Source: Panorpa germanica (lineage: Eukaryota > Arthropoda > Insecta > Mecoptera > Panorpidae). From it: DNA of 64,000 bases. This document shows, piece by piece, positions 16,317-23,658 of the stretch (positions are counted from its first letter, which is position 1; the number at the start of each line of letters is the position of its first letter). The notes below the pieces were generated by a model. The model searched no databases, had not been told where the DNA came from, and saw only the letters and a program-made list of their open reading frames with translations. The translations under genes and the position numbers were made by a program. Location: positions 12,968,759-13,032,758 of the forward strand of contig OY783204.1 in NCBI GenBank assembly GCA_963678705.1, in the 5' to 3' direction.

Positions 16317-16722
16317 ATGTGAAATAATAAGTTCGTTGGTGATAAATTTTGAAAAGGAAAATAATATTGGTTCACTATTGGGTTTCAAAAAGAAGATATT
16401 GCAACCATATACAAATTATATATCCGATTTGCCCATAGATATTTTGGGTGTAAGTTCAATACAAATTGATTGTAATATTATAAGAAATTCTTATAGAAAT
16501 AACCAACTAATACATATAATACATCAATTCTTTCCTGTTGTGCCGCCTGGTTATAAAATAGTGGAAATACCCTCCAATGTAATATATTTACCCGTAAATG
16601 TTCATACAATCAATAACATAACATTGAAACTGATTGATCAAAACGATAAGTTAATTAATTTTAGAGGTGAAAATATTACAATAAGACTGGAATTAAAGAA
16701 AATATCAAAAAATGGGTATTGA
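16294..16722 (+). CDS. mCP: Minor capsid protein (penton, single jelly roll), C-terminal part in the +1 frame
   Basis: Continues the penton-like protein: LKCEI, then NIGSLLGFKK, PIDILGVSSIQIDCNI, FPVVPPGYKIVEIP, VIYLPVNV and LINFRGENITIRLEL. These are the conserved strands of the Polinton minor capsid protein. The ATG at 16294 lies in the overlap and precedes the matching sequence by only a few out-of-family residues. It could be an internal start, but that would give an incomplete fold. The shift is +1 and coincides with the zero-frame GCT-TAA. It may be a 1-nt insertion, an assembly error or an antizyme-like +1 event at a stop codon. Confidence 0.87.
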   Translation: MPIIISLKCEIISSLVINFEKENNIGSLLGFKKKILQPYTNYISDLPIDILGVSSIQIDCNIIRNSYRNNQLIHIIHQFFPVVPPGYKIVEIPSNVIYLPVNVHTINNITLKLIDQNDKLINFRGENITIRLELKKISKNGY

Positions 16723-16891
16723 TTTCAATATAAATACTACAACAAACATAAACAGAATTAGTACGCTGCCTGTGGAGGATCAAGCCACATGTAAAAAAAA
16801 AAGAAGAATAATTAAAAAAAATAATAATAAACTATCGGTTATTAATAAGCAATTTTTAATTGCACAAGGATTTAAATTGAAGAAAAAATAG
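16712..16891 (+). CDS. Small basic protein, 59 aa
   Basis: ATG at 16712-16714 overlaps the end of the minor capsid gene by 11 bp, and the stop TAG is at 16889-16891, 9 bp before the major capsid ATG. The protein begins MGIDFNINTTTNINR, has a STLPVEDQATCKKKRRIIKK basic centre and ends FLIAQGFKLKKK. Its overlap, position inside the capsid cluster, high Lys/Arg content and lack of stops despite the AT-rich context support a real gene. A DNA-condensing or capsid-associated role, like small basic core proteins of adenovirus-like viruses, is possible but not proven. Confidence 0.65.
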   Translation: MGIDFNINTTTNINRISTLPVEDQATCKKKRRIIKKNNNKLSVINKQFLIAQGFKLKKK

Positions 16892-16900
16892 AAAAAAATC

Positions 16901-18112
16901 ATGAGTAATATTTTAAATATTAATCAAAAAGCCACATTTGATAATACAATTAAACGTGTGGAATGGCATAATTATATCCCATATGCGGCCACAAGCTATG
17001 ATAACAATGATGAGATAAGAATTCCAATTCATTTTCAAGATATTTATACGTCACCATGGGACAGCTATATAACCATTGAGGGTAATTTGTTAACAAAAGA
17101 CGGCGCTGCACTTCAATCGCATAACGCCAAATTATGTAACAATGGATTCGCATTTTTGTTTGATGAAATAAGATATGAATTGTTTGGAATTGAAGTTGAT
17201 AAAGTTAAAAATGTAGGCATTACAACCACAATGAAGGGCTATGCTTCTTTAAATAGCACTGATAAGATTGGATATGCAATCGCTGGATGGGATAATAGTG
17301 CTTCAATTATAGATAAAAAAGGTTATTTCAGTGCATCTATACCATTGAAATTGCTCTTAGGCTTTGCAGAGGATTATAAATTTATGATAGTAAATGCTAA
17401 ACAAGAACTAGTATTGATAAGATCTAGAAGTGATGCTAATGTTTACATATCTGAAACAGAATACAAAATTAATATAGCTAAAATTCAATGGCGTATAAAA
17501 CATATACTTCCAAGTGATGAGGAAAGATTAGTATTATTAAATAAATTAAATAAAATGGATCCGATTGAAATATCGTTTAGAAGCTGGGACCTTTATGAAT
17601 ATCCTATGCTGCCAAATACTGATAAGCAATTGTGGACTATTAAAACAACAACCCAATTGGAGAAACCACGTTATATTATTTTAGCATTTCAAACAAAAAG
17701 ACATAATTTGCATAATGCAAATACAAGTGCATTTGATCATTGTAATATAAGAAATGTAAAATTACATTTGAATTCAGAATATTATCCATATGAAAGTTTA
17801 AATATAAATTTTAGCAAAAATCAATACAATATTTTATATGAAATGTATCTACAATTTTCAACTTCATATTATCATAATAATAAATATAATCCATTTTTAA
17901 CGTGGTCAGACTTTAAAAATACGGCACCATTAATAGTAATTGATTGTTCTAAACAAGATGATGCATTAAAACATGGAACTGTTGATATCAAATTAGAATT
18001 TGAATCTTCGGAAAACTTTCCACCGGATACTACTGCATTATGTCTTTGTCTTCACGATAAAGTATTAGAATATATTCCCTTGTCTGGAATAGTTAGACCC
18101 ACTTATAAATAG
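16901..18112 (+). CDS. MCP: Major capsid protein (double jelly roll), 403 aa
   Basis: ATG at 16901. The sequence matches the Polinton major capsid pattern: NNDEIRIPIHFQDIYT at about 35-52, FAFLFDEIRYELFGIEVDKVKNVGITTTMKGY near 85-115, and an IQWRIKHILPSDEER..L segment near 200. The C-terminal half carries further beta-rich segments (FRSWDLYEYPMLP, RYIILAFQTKR). The frame is intact with no interruption. It would form the hexon-like trimers of an icosahedral capsid. It lies at the end of the plus-strand morphogenesis cluster, directly after the small basic gene. Confidence 0.92.
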   Translation: MSNILNINQKATFDNTIKRVEWHNYIPYAATSYDNNDEIRIPIHFQDIYTSPWDSYITIEGNLLTKDGAALQSHNAKLCNNGFAFLFDEIRYELFGIEVDKVKNVGITTTMKGYASLNSTDKIGYAIAGWDNSASIIDKKGYFSASIPLKLLLGFAEDYKFMIVNAKQELVLIRSRSDANVYISETEYKINIAKIQWRIKHILPSDEERLVLLNKLNKMDPIEISFRSWDLYEYPMLPNTDKQLWTIKTTTQLEKPRYIILAFQTKRHNLHNANTSAFDHCNIRNVKLHLNSEYYPYESLNINFSKNQYNILYEMYLQFSTSYYHNNKYNPFLTWSDFKNTAPLIVIDCSKQDDALKHGTVDIKLEFESSENFPPDTTALCLCLHDKVLEYIPLSGIVRPTYK

Positions 18113-18160
18113 CATTGATTGTTTTTTAATATAGATTAGTATAACTTTGCTATTGCAAGA

Positions 18161-19732
18161 ATGATGTTCTCCCGTTATATTATTATTATTTTATTTTTAA
18201 ATGTATTCTTATATAGTCAGGAGTTAGATATTAAGCAATATTTATATGAATATGGCTATTTAGAATTTAATAATGAGAGTGAATTGCAATTAATTGGACC
18301 GGATAATATTAAATATTTGCAGGCATTAGCTTTATTTCAAGAAAATTTTAACATAAATAAAGATGATAATGCATTGAATGAAACTATAGCACTAATGAAG
18401 GCTCCAAGGTGTGGTGTATCAGATATTGCAATGTTAAATCATGCTAATAAACTAAAATGGGATAATCATAATATCACATGGCATTTCCATCGAGCACCAC
18501 AGAAACTATTACAACTCGCTCAATTAGCCTTTGATGTATGGTCTGAACATGCAAATATTAAATTTATACATAATTTTACTAATGCCAATATTCTATTAAG
18601 TTTTGGCACTAGGCGACATAATAATTATCAACATTACAAACAAAGAAGTAAATGTAGTGCAATTTTCGATGGTCCTGGAGGCATTATGGCGCATGCTGAT
18701 TTCCCTGAAAAAAATAACCTGTACAAAGAAATACATATAGATAATGATGAAACATGGAATATAGAAATAAATCCAAATGAAGAGAAAAAAAATTTATTAC
18801 ATGTATTGATTCATGAAATTGGTCATTCTATTGGTTTTCATCATACTCAAAATACCAATTCAATTATGTATCCATATTATTCATATAGAAATGTTAGTCC
18901 AGAATTAGTATTAGATGAGGAAGATATAAACTCAATTAGTTCACTATATGGTAAAAAAAAAATTAAACGGGTATCAAATAATAGACCGCAAGAAACGACC
19001 ACAGAAGAAGTGAGTACAGAATCTATTGCGGTTACAACAATATCAACCACAACACACTCTAAAAATAAACCAAATATATATCCAGATTTATGCAAAGTGA
19101 ATAACTTAAATACATTTTTAATCATTAATGATATGCTCTATGTATTTTATAAAAGATATGTTTGGATCAAAGAACTTAATAATGAAAAATATAGTTCCGA
19201 ACCTTTTCTGATCACCGATTGGCTAAAATTTTTACCTGAAAACTTTACAGAGATAACGGCCATTTATAGACGGCCCAATGGAAATATTGTAATAATTATA
19301 GAAACAGAAACATATAATATAAAATTTCCATCTTTACAATTAGATAACATTGTAAAACCATATTCAAATAATATAAAAAATATACAGGGTATTGTTCACA
19401 CAAATACCGGAAACACTTATCTGTTTTACGATAACACATACTACTTAACAATATCTGAATGTGAATATAGAACAATTGAATACGGTAGAATTGATAAAAC
19501 ATTTATAGGTATACCATCTAATATTGATGGTGTATTCAAATATACAAATGGTAGAATATATTTTTTTAAAAATAATAATATCTATTATGAATATAATGAG
19601 TTTACAAATGCTATTGAAAAAGCCGGTCAATTTAGTCCTTCAATCTTTAATATAAATTGTCCAAACATATCAATTTTACAACAATTACAAAATTTATTAT
19701 CAAAATTAGCCGGTTATAATTTTATTAATTAG
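18161..19732 (+). CDS. MMP: Secreted matrix metalloproteinase with hemopexin-like C-terminus, 523 aa
   Basis: A zinc endopeptidase of the matrixin family. Residues 1-20 are a hydrophobic signal peptide (FSRYIIIILFLNVFLYSQ). The prodomain ends in the cysteine switch PRCGVSD (Cys84). The catalytic zinc motif HEIGHSIGFHH spans residues 218-228 and the Met-turn SIMYP is at about 234-238. A Thr/Ser-rich linker (about 270-300) leads to a C-terminal region with hemopexin-like repeats (LCKVNNLNTFLIINDMLYVFYKRYVW, then YLFYDNTYY and IYFFKNNNIYYEY). All active-site residues are present and the frame is intact. It reads in the same direction as the capsid genes, 48 bp after MCP. Granuloviruses and some other insect viruses carry MMPs; here it would be an accessory factor for tissue matrix degradation. 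Host capture is inferred. Confidence 0.93.
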   Translation: MMFSRYIIIILFLNVFLYSQELDIKQYLYEYGYLEFNNESELQLIGPDNIKYLQALALFQENFNINKDDNALNETIALMKAPRCGVSDIAMLNHANKLKWDNHNITWHFHRAPQKLLQLAQLAFDVWSEHANIKFIHNFTNANILLSFGTRRHNNYQHYKQRSKCSAIFDGPGGIMAHADFPEKNNLYKEIHIDNDETWNIEINPNEEKKNLLHVLIHEIGHSIGFHHTQNTNSIMYPYYSYRNVSPELVLDEEDINSISSLYGKKKIKRVSNNRPQETTTEEVSTESIAVTTISTTTHSKNKPNIYPDLCKVNNLNTFLIINDMLYVFYKRYVWIKELNNEKYSSEPFLITDWLKFLPENFTEITAIYRRPNGNIVIIIETETYNIKFPSLQLDNIVKPYSNNIKNIQGIVHTNTGNTYLFYDNTYYLTISECEYRTIEYGRIDKTFIGIPSNIDGVFKYTNGRIYFFKNNNIYYEYNEFTNAIEKAGQFSPSIFNINCPNISILQQLQNLLSKLAGYNFIN

Positions 19733-19809
19733 GAGAAATAAAACAAAATTGTATTTTATTATACATATATATATATATATTAATAAAAAAAAAAAGATAA
19801 TACATGAAA

Positions 19810-20427
19810 TTATTGTGTTTTATTTACATCATAAAATAATATAGCATATAAATCTTGTTGTACAAAATTTGAATAATAAAAAAGCATTTCCATATAAGCT
19901 AAATTTAGCAGTGTATTTGCTTCATCATCTTCATTTATAGATTTATTTATAAAATCAAATGATTTTTCATTTGATAATACTGCTAGTCTCATTATTTTTA
20001 AATAATATTCATTAAAATTTAAACTACTTAAATGATTTATATGTCTGTTTAACATAGTGTTTATTTTTAAAATACATATAAAAATTTTCTTATTAAAACA
20101 AAATTCATTATTCATCCATGATATCATTAAATTCCTTTTATCTTTAATTAGACACGAATGAAATTCATATACAAATAATTGATTATTTTCATATATATCC
20201 TTATGTTCTTTATCAAAATAATAATTATGAAGTGTACTCCTATTTGATATAAAGAAATTTGTCCATTCATTTATATCAAATATTATACCACATTTTTTAC
20301 CTATCAATCTTACAACAACACTAAGATTGCATGGATTAAGTCCAACACATAAAAATTTTGTTTTATTTATAGCATATCTGTATTCCAATATTAATCTATG
20401 TTTAGATTTTAACATCATTTTTTCCAT
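19810..20427 (-). CDS. Conserved hypothetical protein, 205 aa
   Basis: ATG at 20427-20425. The N-terminal half has LILEYRYAINKTKFLCVGLNP, then VVVRLIGKKCGIIFDINEWTNFF, then a Phe/Tyr-rich region and a largely helical C-terminus. I associate the EYRYA...VGL.P...VRL.G....I.F...EW pattern with uncharacterised proteins in insect Polintons, but I cannot assign a function. No signal peptide, membrane span or enzymatic motif is visible. It converges with the metalloproteinase gene across a short AT-rich spacer. It is followed upstream by the 72-aa gene on the same strand, 30 bp away. Confidence 0.7.
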   Translation of the reverse strand: MEKMMLKSKHRLILEYRYAINKTKFLCVGLNPCNLSVVVRLIGKKCGIIFDINEWTNFFISNRSTLHNYYFDKEHKDIYENNQLFVYEFHSCLIKDKRNLMISWMNNEFCFNKKIFICILKINTMLNRHINHLSSLNFNEYYLKIMRLAVLSNEKSFDFINKSINEDDEANTLLNLAYMEMLFYYSNFVQQDLYAILFYDVNKTQ

Positions 20428-20457
20428 TTTCTATACAATAATTTATGAGATTATAAA

Positions 20458-20676
20458 TTAATTTTTTTCTTTCATTTGACATGTGAAGCAGCAGCAATTA
20501 TCACTTTCAAAGCATTGCATCATCCATTGCAAAGATTTTCGGAGTCTAACTTTTTTTATTGTTATATTATTATTATTATTTTTGGAAATAAATGGCATCC
20601 CATATGTTGTAGTAACACTAATTAGTATTGGTCTTATACGCTTCTTTTTATTGAATATTTCATCATCAGACGACAT
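20458..20676 (-). CDS. Small hypothetical protein, 72 aa
   Basis: ATG at 20676-20674. It begins MSSDDEIFNKKKRIRP, which is acidic then basic. The C-terminal end has a cysteine cluster (FESDNCCCFTCQMKEKN) that could bind metal. It is upstream of, and co-directional with, the 205-aa gene and divergent from the IAP gene. The 20677-20844 spacer contains two G-rich tracts (GGTGGGGGGG-type) and a TATAAATAG-like stretch, probably a divergent promoter. No family recognised. Confidence 0.55.
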   Translation of the reverse strand: MSSDDEIFNKKKRIRPILISVTTTYGMPFISKNNNNNITIKKVRLRKSLQWMMQCFESDNCCCFTCQMKEKN

Positions 20677-20844
20677 CTTAATGAATCAAAGTTGTTGCTA
20701 TTCTTCTTGGCTAGAAACTATAAAATAATGAATATGCTAATTGGTGGGGGGGTGGAGCTTATCGTCTAAGGGTGGGGGGGAGAAATAGAATATTTTAATA
20801 TAAATAGTAAGCATTTCTTTTAAAAAAATTAAATAATCGTTAAA

Positions 20845-21711
20845 ATGTCAACTAATAATAACAATAATAACATGTTCAGTGAAGGTGATAGACTTTATAC
20901 ATTAAATACTTGGCCATATGGGCCCATTGATAAACATAAATTAGCTCACGAAGGTTTTTTTTATCTACAAATTAATAAATGTGTAAGATGTGCATTTTGT
21001 AATTTGGAATTAAAACATGTTGATGATGAACAAAATTATAGCATATTACATCAACGATGGGCACCAAATTGTCCATTATTAAGAGGGAAAAAAAATATTG
21101 GAAATAAACCAATTATTAAGCCTGAAAACCAATTAAATACTGTGGTATATACAAATGGTCCAGAACATTTGGAATATGGAACCGTGGAAGAACGTATAAA
21201 ATCATTTGATAAATGTAAACAACAATTTTCACAAAGCATTCAAGATTTGGCTGAGGCAGGATTCTTTTATGCTGGAGAAAAAGACACTACAATTTGCTTT
21301 TATTGTAATGGAGGATTAAAACTTTGGAAAGAAACCGATGTTCCATGGGAAGAACATGCATTACATTTTTATAATTGTGCATATGTTATATTGTTAAAAG
21401 GTAAATCATTTATAAAATACATAGCATCAGTGAAAAATAGAATACTTACACCTGAAGAAATTATTCGTATTAAGAAAAGTGTGCTTCCTTCTCATCATCG
21501 ACCTGTATTTCAATCACATAACACCAATATAAATGAAAAATGTCATTTAAGAGATATTAAATTGTGTAATATTTGTTATTTTCAACAAAAAGAAATTGCC
21601 TTTATTGCATGTGGACACATTATTGCATGCATTAAATGTTCCGTATCCTTAAAAAAATGTCCAAAGTGTTATATGCCATACAATGGCTTAATGAAAATTT
21701 CCATTGTTTAA
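20845..21711 (+). CDS. IAP: Inhibitor of apoptosis protein: two BIR domains plus RING
   Basis: ATG at 20845. BIR1 spans about residues 14-80 (RLYTLNTWP...GFFY...RCAFC...H.RWAPNC) and BIR2 about 118-185 (RIKSF..C...LAEAGFFYAGEKDTTICFYCNGGLKLW...PWEEHALHFYNC). Both have the Cys-x2-Cys...His...Cys zinc ligands. The C-terminal RING (about 241-276) is CNICYFQQKEIAFIACGHIIACIKC...CPKC. The architecture matches baculoviral and insect IAPs, which block caspases and act as ubiquitin ligases. The frame is intact and the length (288 aa) is typical of viral IAPs. It would delay death of the host cell during element replication. Its last codons are the start of a downstream tandem repeat. Confidence 0.95.
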   Translation: MSTNNNNNNMFSEGDRLYTLNTWPYGPIDKHKLAHEGFFYLQINKCVRCAFCNLELKHVDDEQNYSILHQRWAPNCPLLRGKKNIGNKPIIKPENQLNTVVYTNGPEHLEYGTVEERIKSFDKCKQQFSQSIQDLAEAGFFYAGEKDTTICFYCNGGLKLWKETDVPWEEHALHFYNCAYVILLKGKSFIKYIASVKNRILTPEEIIRIKKSVLPSHHRPVFQSHNTNINEKCHLRDIKLCNICYFQQKEIAFIACGHIIACIKCSVSLKKCPKCYMPYNGLMKISIV

Positions 21712-22020
21712 CAAAAAAAAAAACAAAAAAAAACCAAAAAAAACAACTTTAAACCACACAAAGGAATGTGTTGATAAGATACCGTTTTTATTTAATTTTT
21801 AATTGGCATAAACCGCAAAAAAATATATATGTTTCCGTGGAAATTTCCATTGTTTAACAAAAAAAAACCAAAAAAAACAACTTTAAACCACACAAAGAAA
21901 TGTGTTGATAAGATACCGTTTTTATTTAATTTTTAATTGGTATAAACCGCAAAAAAATATATGTTTCCAGTGGAAATTTCCATTGTTTAACAAAAAAAAA
22001 CAACTTTAAACCACACGCCC
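21693..22020. repeat. Three-copy tandem repeat starting in the 3' end of IAP
   Basis: The stretch GAAATTTCCATTGTTTAAC plus the following A-rich tract, AAACCACACAAAG and AAACCGCAAAA blocks recurs from about 21693, 21839 and 21972. The first copy contains the IAP stop codon, so the coding end of the gene is part of the duplicated unit. The second and third copies are non-coding. The third copy is shortened. Confidence 0.85.
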
Positions 22021-22057
22021 ACACACAAAAAATAGTTTTTAATTGACGTAAACCACA
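21751..22057 (-). repeat. Right subterminal array of six TGYGGTTT motifs (inverted)
   Basis: AAACCACA or AAACCGCA occurs at 21751, 21810, 21885, 21944, 22008 and 22050, so TGYGGTTT is on the minus strand. This is inverted relative to the left array at 5369-5881 and so symmetrical with respect to the element ends. The AAACCACA and AAACCGCA forms alternate. The remaining spacer to 22271 contains a G-rich patch (about 22093-22115) and TATATAAG near 22182 upstream of the last gene. Confidence 0.6.
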
Positions 22058-22271
22058 AAAATAATCTATGTTTCCGGTATATAATTGTCACAGGAAGGGG
22101 AGGAGGGTGGGGGGCTTGTACAATTTTTTTTTGTTACCAAGGAAAAAAATTATAAAGAAGTGGAGGGGGTTGAAAAATGTATATATAAGTTCATGTTAAC
22201 AATGATCTATTAATTAGTACATTGTTTACCGCTAAAAGTAATTGATCGTTGGGACTAGAAGAAAAAAAAAT

Positions 22272-22571
22272 ATGGATCTTTTGGAAAAATTAAATAATCT
22301 CGCTGCACAAAAGGAAGTAAGGGTTCTATCAAGCCTGGAAGCCGGATCCTATTACAAAATTCTAAATTTCCAAGCAACCGATGGCCGTTATGGAAAAAAA
22401 GGAGTAATGATGGAACTTGAAGATTTCTATGTTTTCCTGGGTCAACGCTTTAAGAAATTAATGGAGGACAAAGACCTACCTAGATTAAACGAAGAAGCAC
22501 GTGAAGGAAATCTAAAACTACACATCATCAGACAAACTGGAACTAATACCCATTTTTCATTTGTACGTTAA
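22272..22571 (+). CDS. Small conserved protein, 99 aa, possible OB-fold ssDNA-binding protein
   Basis: I chose the ATG at 22272; the longer frame begins at TTG. The protein has a short N-terminal helix (MDLLEKLNNLAAQ), then LSSLEAGSYYKILNFQATDGRYGKKGVMMEL, then FYVFLGQRFKKLM and a C-terminal LKLHIIRQTGTNTHFSFVR. The L..G..Y.I..F....G.YG..V..EL....VFL..R pattern resembles small beta-barrel proteins that recur at the ends of arthropod Polintons. Single-stranded DNA binding for replication is a plausible but unproven role. It lies about 120 bp inside the right TIR. Base composition is less AT-rich than its neighbours. Confidence 0.65.
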   Translation: MDLLEKLNNLAAQKEVRVLSSLEAGSYYKILNFQATDGRYGKKGVMMELEDFYVFLGQRFKKLMEDKDLPRLNEEAREGNLKLHIIRQTGTNTHFSFVR

Positions 22572-22963
22572 GTTAATATAATAATATTTTTTTCATTGAT
22601 ATAAAAATATATACACAACAAAAAAAAATGTAAATATAAATACTGTAATATACTTAATATAAACTGTAATCACACCACTAAAAATGAAGGGTTGTTTTTT
22701 ATAGTCCTTTTTTTCTAATCATATATATATATATATATAATGTATTTTTTTTTTTGACAATAAAACAAAAATTATCCTAGTTTTTTTTTTAACAACAAAA
22801 AAGTGTTTTATTTCAAATTATATGTTTTTATTTTTACCTATGATTTATTCCGTTCTATGTTGTTCAATTCTGCATTGTTTTTATCTTTTTTTTTTTTACC
22901 TGTGTGATTTATACCGTTCTATGTTGTTCGCGAGAAATTTTACCTTTGATGTTGTTCTCACGA

Positions 22964-23040
22964 GAATCGAACTCGAAGCGCGAATAGGGTGTTATAGAAT
23001 ATATTTTTTTTTTTTTAACACAACTTAACCAACTAAGCCA
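22964..23040 (-). other. tRNA-like module with Pol III A and B boxes (right TIR)
   Basis: Inverted copy of the left TIR module: B box complement at 22964-22974 and A box complement at 23029-23040. Transcription would run from the terminus inward, as in the left TIR. No acceptor stem can be formed. Confidence 0.5.
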
Positions 23041-23413
23041 TCCTAGGTGGCACAATATTTACATGTTAATAAAATTCTTTCATTTCAACCAAACAACCAG
23101 TAGTTGTCAAAATGTTAGTAAACAATTCGTAATACAGACTTTTTTACACCCACACACACACACACACACCTGACCCCCCACGACACAACCCTCTGACCAA
23201 CCCCACACCTACCACACACACAGACAGACAGACACCTACCCCACCCATACACCTGACACACACACCTGCTGCTGCTGATAACTGACCTACCCCACACACA
23301 CACACCTGAACAACCCCCCCTTGACCACCCACCCTGACAACACCACCACCCTTGACCACCCCTGACAACAAACACCCTTCAACAACACCCCCCTTAACCC
23401 CACCCCTGCGGGG

Positions 23414-23437
23414 TGACCTTGACCCCTGTGACCTTGA
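23414..23437 (-). promoter_or_regulatory. Two TCAAGGTCA sites in right TIR
   Basis: TGACCTTGA, the reverse complement of TCAAGGTCA, occurs at 23414-23422 and 23429-23437. These are mirror images of the left TIR sites and match the FTZ-F1/ERR-type nuclear receptor site exactly. Confidence 0.4.
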
Positions 23438-23438
23438 C

Positions 23439-23590
23439 CTACATGACAAGATAATGACTAGATAACCACTACTGATAAGACAGTGTCATCCTTACGGTTA
23501 TCTACATGACAAGATAATGACAAGATAACCACTACTGATAAGAGGGTGTCATCCTTACGGTTATCTACATGACAAGATAATGACAAGATA
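23439..23590. repeat. 63-bp tandem repeat near right terminus
   Basis: Units begin CTACATGACAAGATAATGAC at 23439 and 23502, with a partial one at 23565. Each includes GATAACCACTACTGATAAG and GTGTCATCCTTACGG. The left TIR has only the single terminal equivalent, so the copy number changed on one side. Confidence 0.85.
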
Positions 23591-23652
23591 ATGACAAGAT
23601 AACAAAGGTGTCATCCTTCCGGTTGTGCCAGGATCCCTATAACTTATCTACT

Positions 23653-23658
23653 GTTCTG
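23653..23658. repeat. Polinton target-site duplication, right copy
   Basis: GTTCTG, identical to 3946-3951, after which the interrupted satellite unit resumes with CAACAACGCG. Confidence 0.95.

Larger units (their letters stand above)
3952..23652. mobile_element. Polinton/Maverick element, full length, 19,701 bp
   Basis: A large self-synthesizing DNA transposon/integrated virus. It begins AGTAGATAAG and ends CTTATCTACT, with long terminal inverted repeats and a 6-bp target duplication. Inside are the diagnostic genes: protein-primed polymerase B, retroviral-type integrase, FtsK/HerA-type packaging ATPase, adenain-like protease, and major and minor capsid proteins. Accessory genes include an IAP and a matrix metalloproteinase. 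Subtracting the element and one duplication copy restores the 1,586-bp spacing of the host satellite exactly (3633 to 24926). The perfect duplication and near-identical TIR cores point to a fairly recent insertion. Several core frames carry single shifts, so whether it is still autonomous is uncertain. An adintovirus-like classification is the main alternative and overlaps with this one. Confidence 0.97.
22695..23652 (-). repeat. Polinton right terminal inverted repeat
   Basis: Inverted copy of 3952-4878. It contains a short CA run (about 23151-23168), two TGACCTTGA sites, the tRNA-like module and three tandem 63-bp units near the terminus that are absent from the left TIR. It ends CTTATCTACT at 23652. 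The AT-rich inner half is almost identical to the left copy. Confidence 0.93.
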
